A stretch of 7,127 bases of DNA from Methanolinea sp. UBA473 (GTDB taxonomy: Archaea; Halobacteriota; Methanomicrobia; Methanomicrobiales; Methanospirillaceae), in contig DAEV01000074.1 of the NCBI GenBank assembly GCA_002509495.1, positions 1 through 7,127 of the forward strand, read 5' to 3'. A program made the translations under genes and the position numbers. The notes under the pieces were generated by a model. That model was given only the letters and a program-made list of their open reading frames with translations. It searched no databases and was not told the DNA's origin. How positions within the stretch are numbered: position 1 is the first letter of the stretch; every line of letters begins with the position of its first letter. Below, in pieces: positions 5,986 through 7,127 of this stretch.

Positions 5986-7127
5986 AGGGCTGCAGCGTGA
6001 AGGGGTTGAGACCATATTCGGCTACCCCGGCGGTGTAGTTCTGCCGATTTATGATGAACTCTACCACTCATCATTGCGGCACATTCTGGTACGGCATGAA
6101 CAGGCGGCTGCCCATGCCGCGGACGGGTTTGCCCGTGCCAGCGGCAGGGTCGGCGTATGCCTGGCCACCTCCGGTCCCGGGGCCTGCAACCTGGTCACCG
6201 GCATCGCGACAGCTTACATGGACTCCGTCCCGATGGTTGCGCTTACCGGGCAGGTCCCCACGAGTCTGCTCGGGAACGATGCGTTCCAGGAGTCCGACAT
6301 CACCGGGATCACGCTCCCGATCACCAAGCACAACTACCTTGTGAAACGGACCGAGGAGCTGGGGCACGTGCTCCGGGAGGCATTCTACATCGCCGGGACC
6401 GGGCGTCCCGGGCCGGTGCTCGTCGACCTCCCGAAGGACGTGAGCATGAAGGAGATCGACTATACGTATCCCGATTCCGAACCTGTCACCCTTCGTGGAT
6501 ACCAGCCGACGTTCCGGGGGCATGCCCGCCAGATCGACAAGGCGGTCGAGATGCTCTTCGAAGCCGAGAGGCCGGTCCTCTATGCCGGAGGGGGAGTCAT
6601 CTCCTCGAACGGTTCGGGAGAGATGGTGAAACTCGCGGAGATGCTCTCGATCCCGGTCACCACGACCCTGATGGGTCTCGGGGCAATCCCATGTGACCAT
6701 CCTCTCAACCTCGGTATGCTGGGGATGCATGGCACGAGATACGCAAACTACGCGATTACGGAGTGCGACCTCCTCATCGCCGTGGGGGTCCGGTTCGACG
6801 ACAGGGTCACGGGGAAGCTCGATACCTTCGCACCCCACGCCAGGATCATCCATGTCGATATCGACCCGGCAGAGATCGGGAAGAACAAGAAGGTGGACGT
6901 GCCCATCGTCGGGGACGTCCGGTCGGTCCTCCAGGACCTGATTGCCAAGATCCAGAAGAAGAAGCAGTACGAACGGTGGATGGAACGCATCCGCAACTGG
7001 AAGGAGAAACACCCGCTCAAGTACCAGATGGACGATTGCCTGAGGCCCCAGTACGTGGTGCAGCAGCTCTCCGAACTCCTGAAGGGAGAGGGCATCATCG
7101 TCTCCGAGGTCGGGCAGAACCAGATGT
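5957..7127 (+). CDS. ilvB: Acetohydroxyacid (acetolactate) synthase large subunit, first 390 residues, cut by the right edge
   Basis: Thiamine-diphosphate enzyme that joins pyruvate-derived hydroxyethyl to pyruvate (valine/leucine branch) or 2-oxobutyrate (isoleucine branch). The start MKTGAKILIEGLQREGV is family-typical. FGYPGGVVLPIYDEL (21-35) and RHEQAAAHAADGFARASG (46-63) follow, with the catalytic glutamate at E48. Next are TSGPGACNLVTGIATAYMDSVP (71-92), GRPGPVLVDLPKD (149-161) in the N-terminal ThDP domain, and a central domain with LYAGGGV (208-214). PVTTTLMGLGAIP (233-245), LGMLGMHGT (252-260) and AVGVRFDDRVTG (275-286) are also typical of AHAS. The last visible residues SEVGQNQM begin the C-terminal ThDP-binding domain. 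About a third of a usual 560-580 aa protein is missing. It overlaps the upstream synthase gene by 29 nt in another frame, so the two belong to one operon; ilvN and ilvC commonly follow in such operons but lie beyond the window. Confidence 0.96.
   Translation, partial: MKTGAKILIEGLQREGVETIFGYPGGVVLPIYDELYHSSLRHILVRHEQAAAHAADGFARASGRVGVCLATSGPGACNLVTGIATAYMDSVPMVALTGQVPTSLLGNDAFQESDITGITLPITKHNYLVKRTEELGHVLREAFYIAGTGRPGPVLVDLPKDVSMKEIDYTYPDSEPVTLRGYQPTFRGHARQIDKAVEMLFEAERPVLYAGGGVISSNGSGEMVKLAEMLSIPVTTTLMGLGAIPCDHPLNLGMLGMHGTRYANYAITECDLLIAVGVRFDDRVTGKLDTFAPHARIIHVDIDPAEIGKNKKVDVPIVGDVRSVLQDLIAKIQKKKQYERWMERIRNWKEKHPLKYQMDDCLRPQYVVQQLSELLKGEGIIVSEVGQNQM

Noticed and set aside
6071..7012. Long open frame on the minus strand opposite ilvB
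   Set aside because: It is fully antisense to recognised AHAS coding sequence, is rich in Asp, Arg and Pro, and has no recognisable domain.
1..7127. CRISPR array, insertion sequence, tRNA or rRNA gene, prophage or defence genes
   Set aside because: No direct-repeat array, terminal inverted repeats, transposase, cloverleaf-like segment or phage or defence motif was recognised; gene content is housekeeping plus two membrane proteins.

Overview
The window looks like a chromosomal segment of a methanogenic archaeon, most plausibly from the Methanomicrobia and perhaps the Methanomicrobiales. That placement rests on four things: archaeal TATA-type promoter elements 35 to 50 nt upstream of several start codons, SD sites matching the archaeal GGAGGTGAT core, two DUF4013 membrane proteins (a family I associate mainly with methanogens), and a citramalate-synthase-like gene next to acetohydroxyacid synthase. 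The lineage is inferred from memory of these families; no search was run.

Layout. Positions 1-931 (minus strand) hold a heat-shock operon, grpE followed after 2 nt by dnaK, which runs off the left edge. A 246-bp divergent intergenic region (932-1177) separates it from purH (plus strand, 1178-2662), a full-length bifunctional AICAR transformylase/IMP cyclohydrolase for the last two steps of IMP synthesis. Next come two tandem paralogous DUF4013 integral membrane proteins (2756-3469 and 3565-4398), each apparently with its own TATA-like element and a nearly identical translation start context. The right part is a branched-chain amino acid operon: a CimA/LeuA-type synthase (about 4470-5985) overlaps by 29 nt the start of ilvB (5957 to the right edge), the acetohydroxyacid synthase large subunit. 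If the first is CimA, the pair makes 2-oxobutyrate precursors from pyruvate plus acetyl-CoA and feeds them to AHAS for isoleucine.

Most of the window is ordinary housekeeping metabolism, and no clearly new multi-gene system was found. The strongest anomaly is the 5' end of the CimA-like gene. The conserved N-terminal coding frame is open only from 4474, after an in-frame TGA at 4471-4473, and has no ATG, GTG or TTG before 4804, deep inside the catalytic barrel. A well-placed ATG with SD and TATA sits at 4470 but is one base out of frame. One extra base, for instance in the TTTT run at 4481-4484, would explain this. The second point of interest is the DUF4013 pair: the downstream copy carries an extra stretch of about 40 residues that adds a membrane segment near the N-terminus. 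Third, a folate-type PurH in a putative methanogen contrasts with the PurP/PurO route known from other methanogens.
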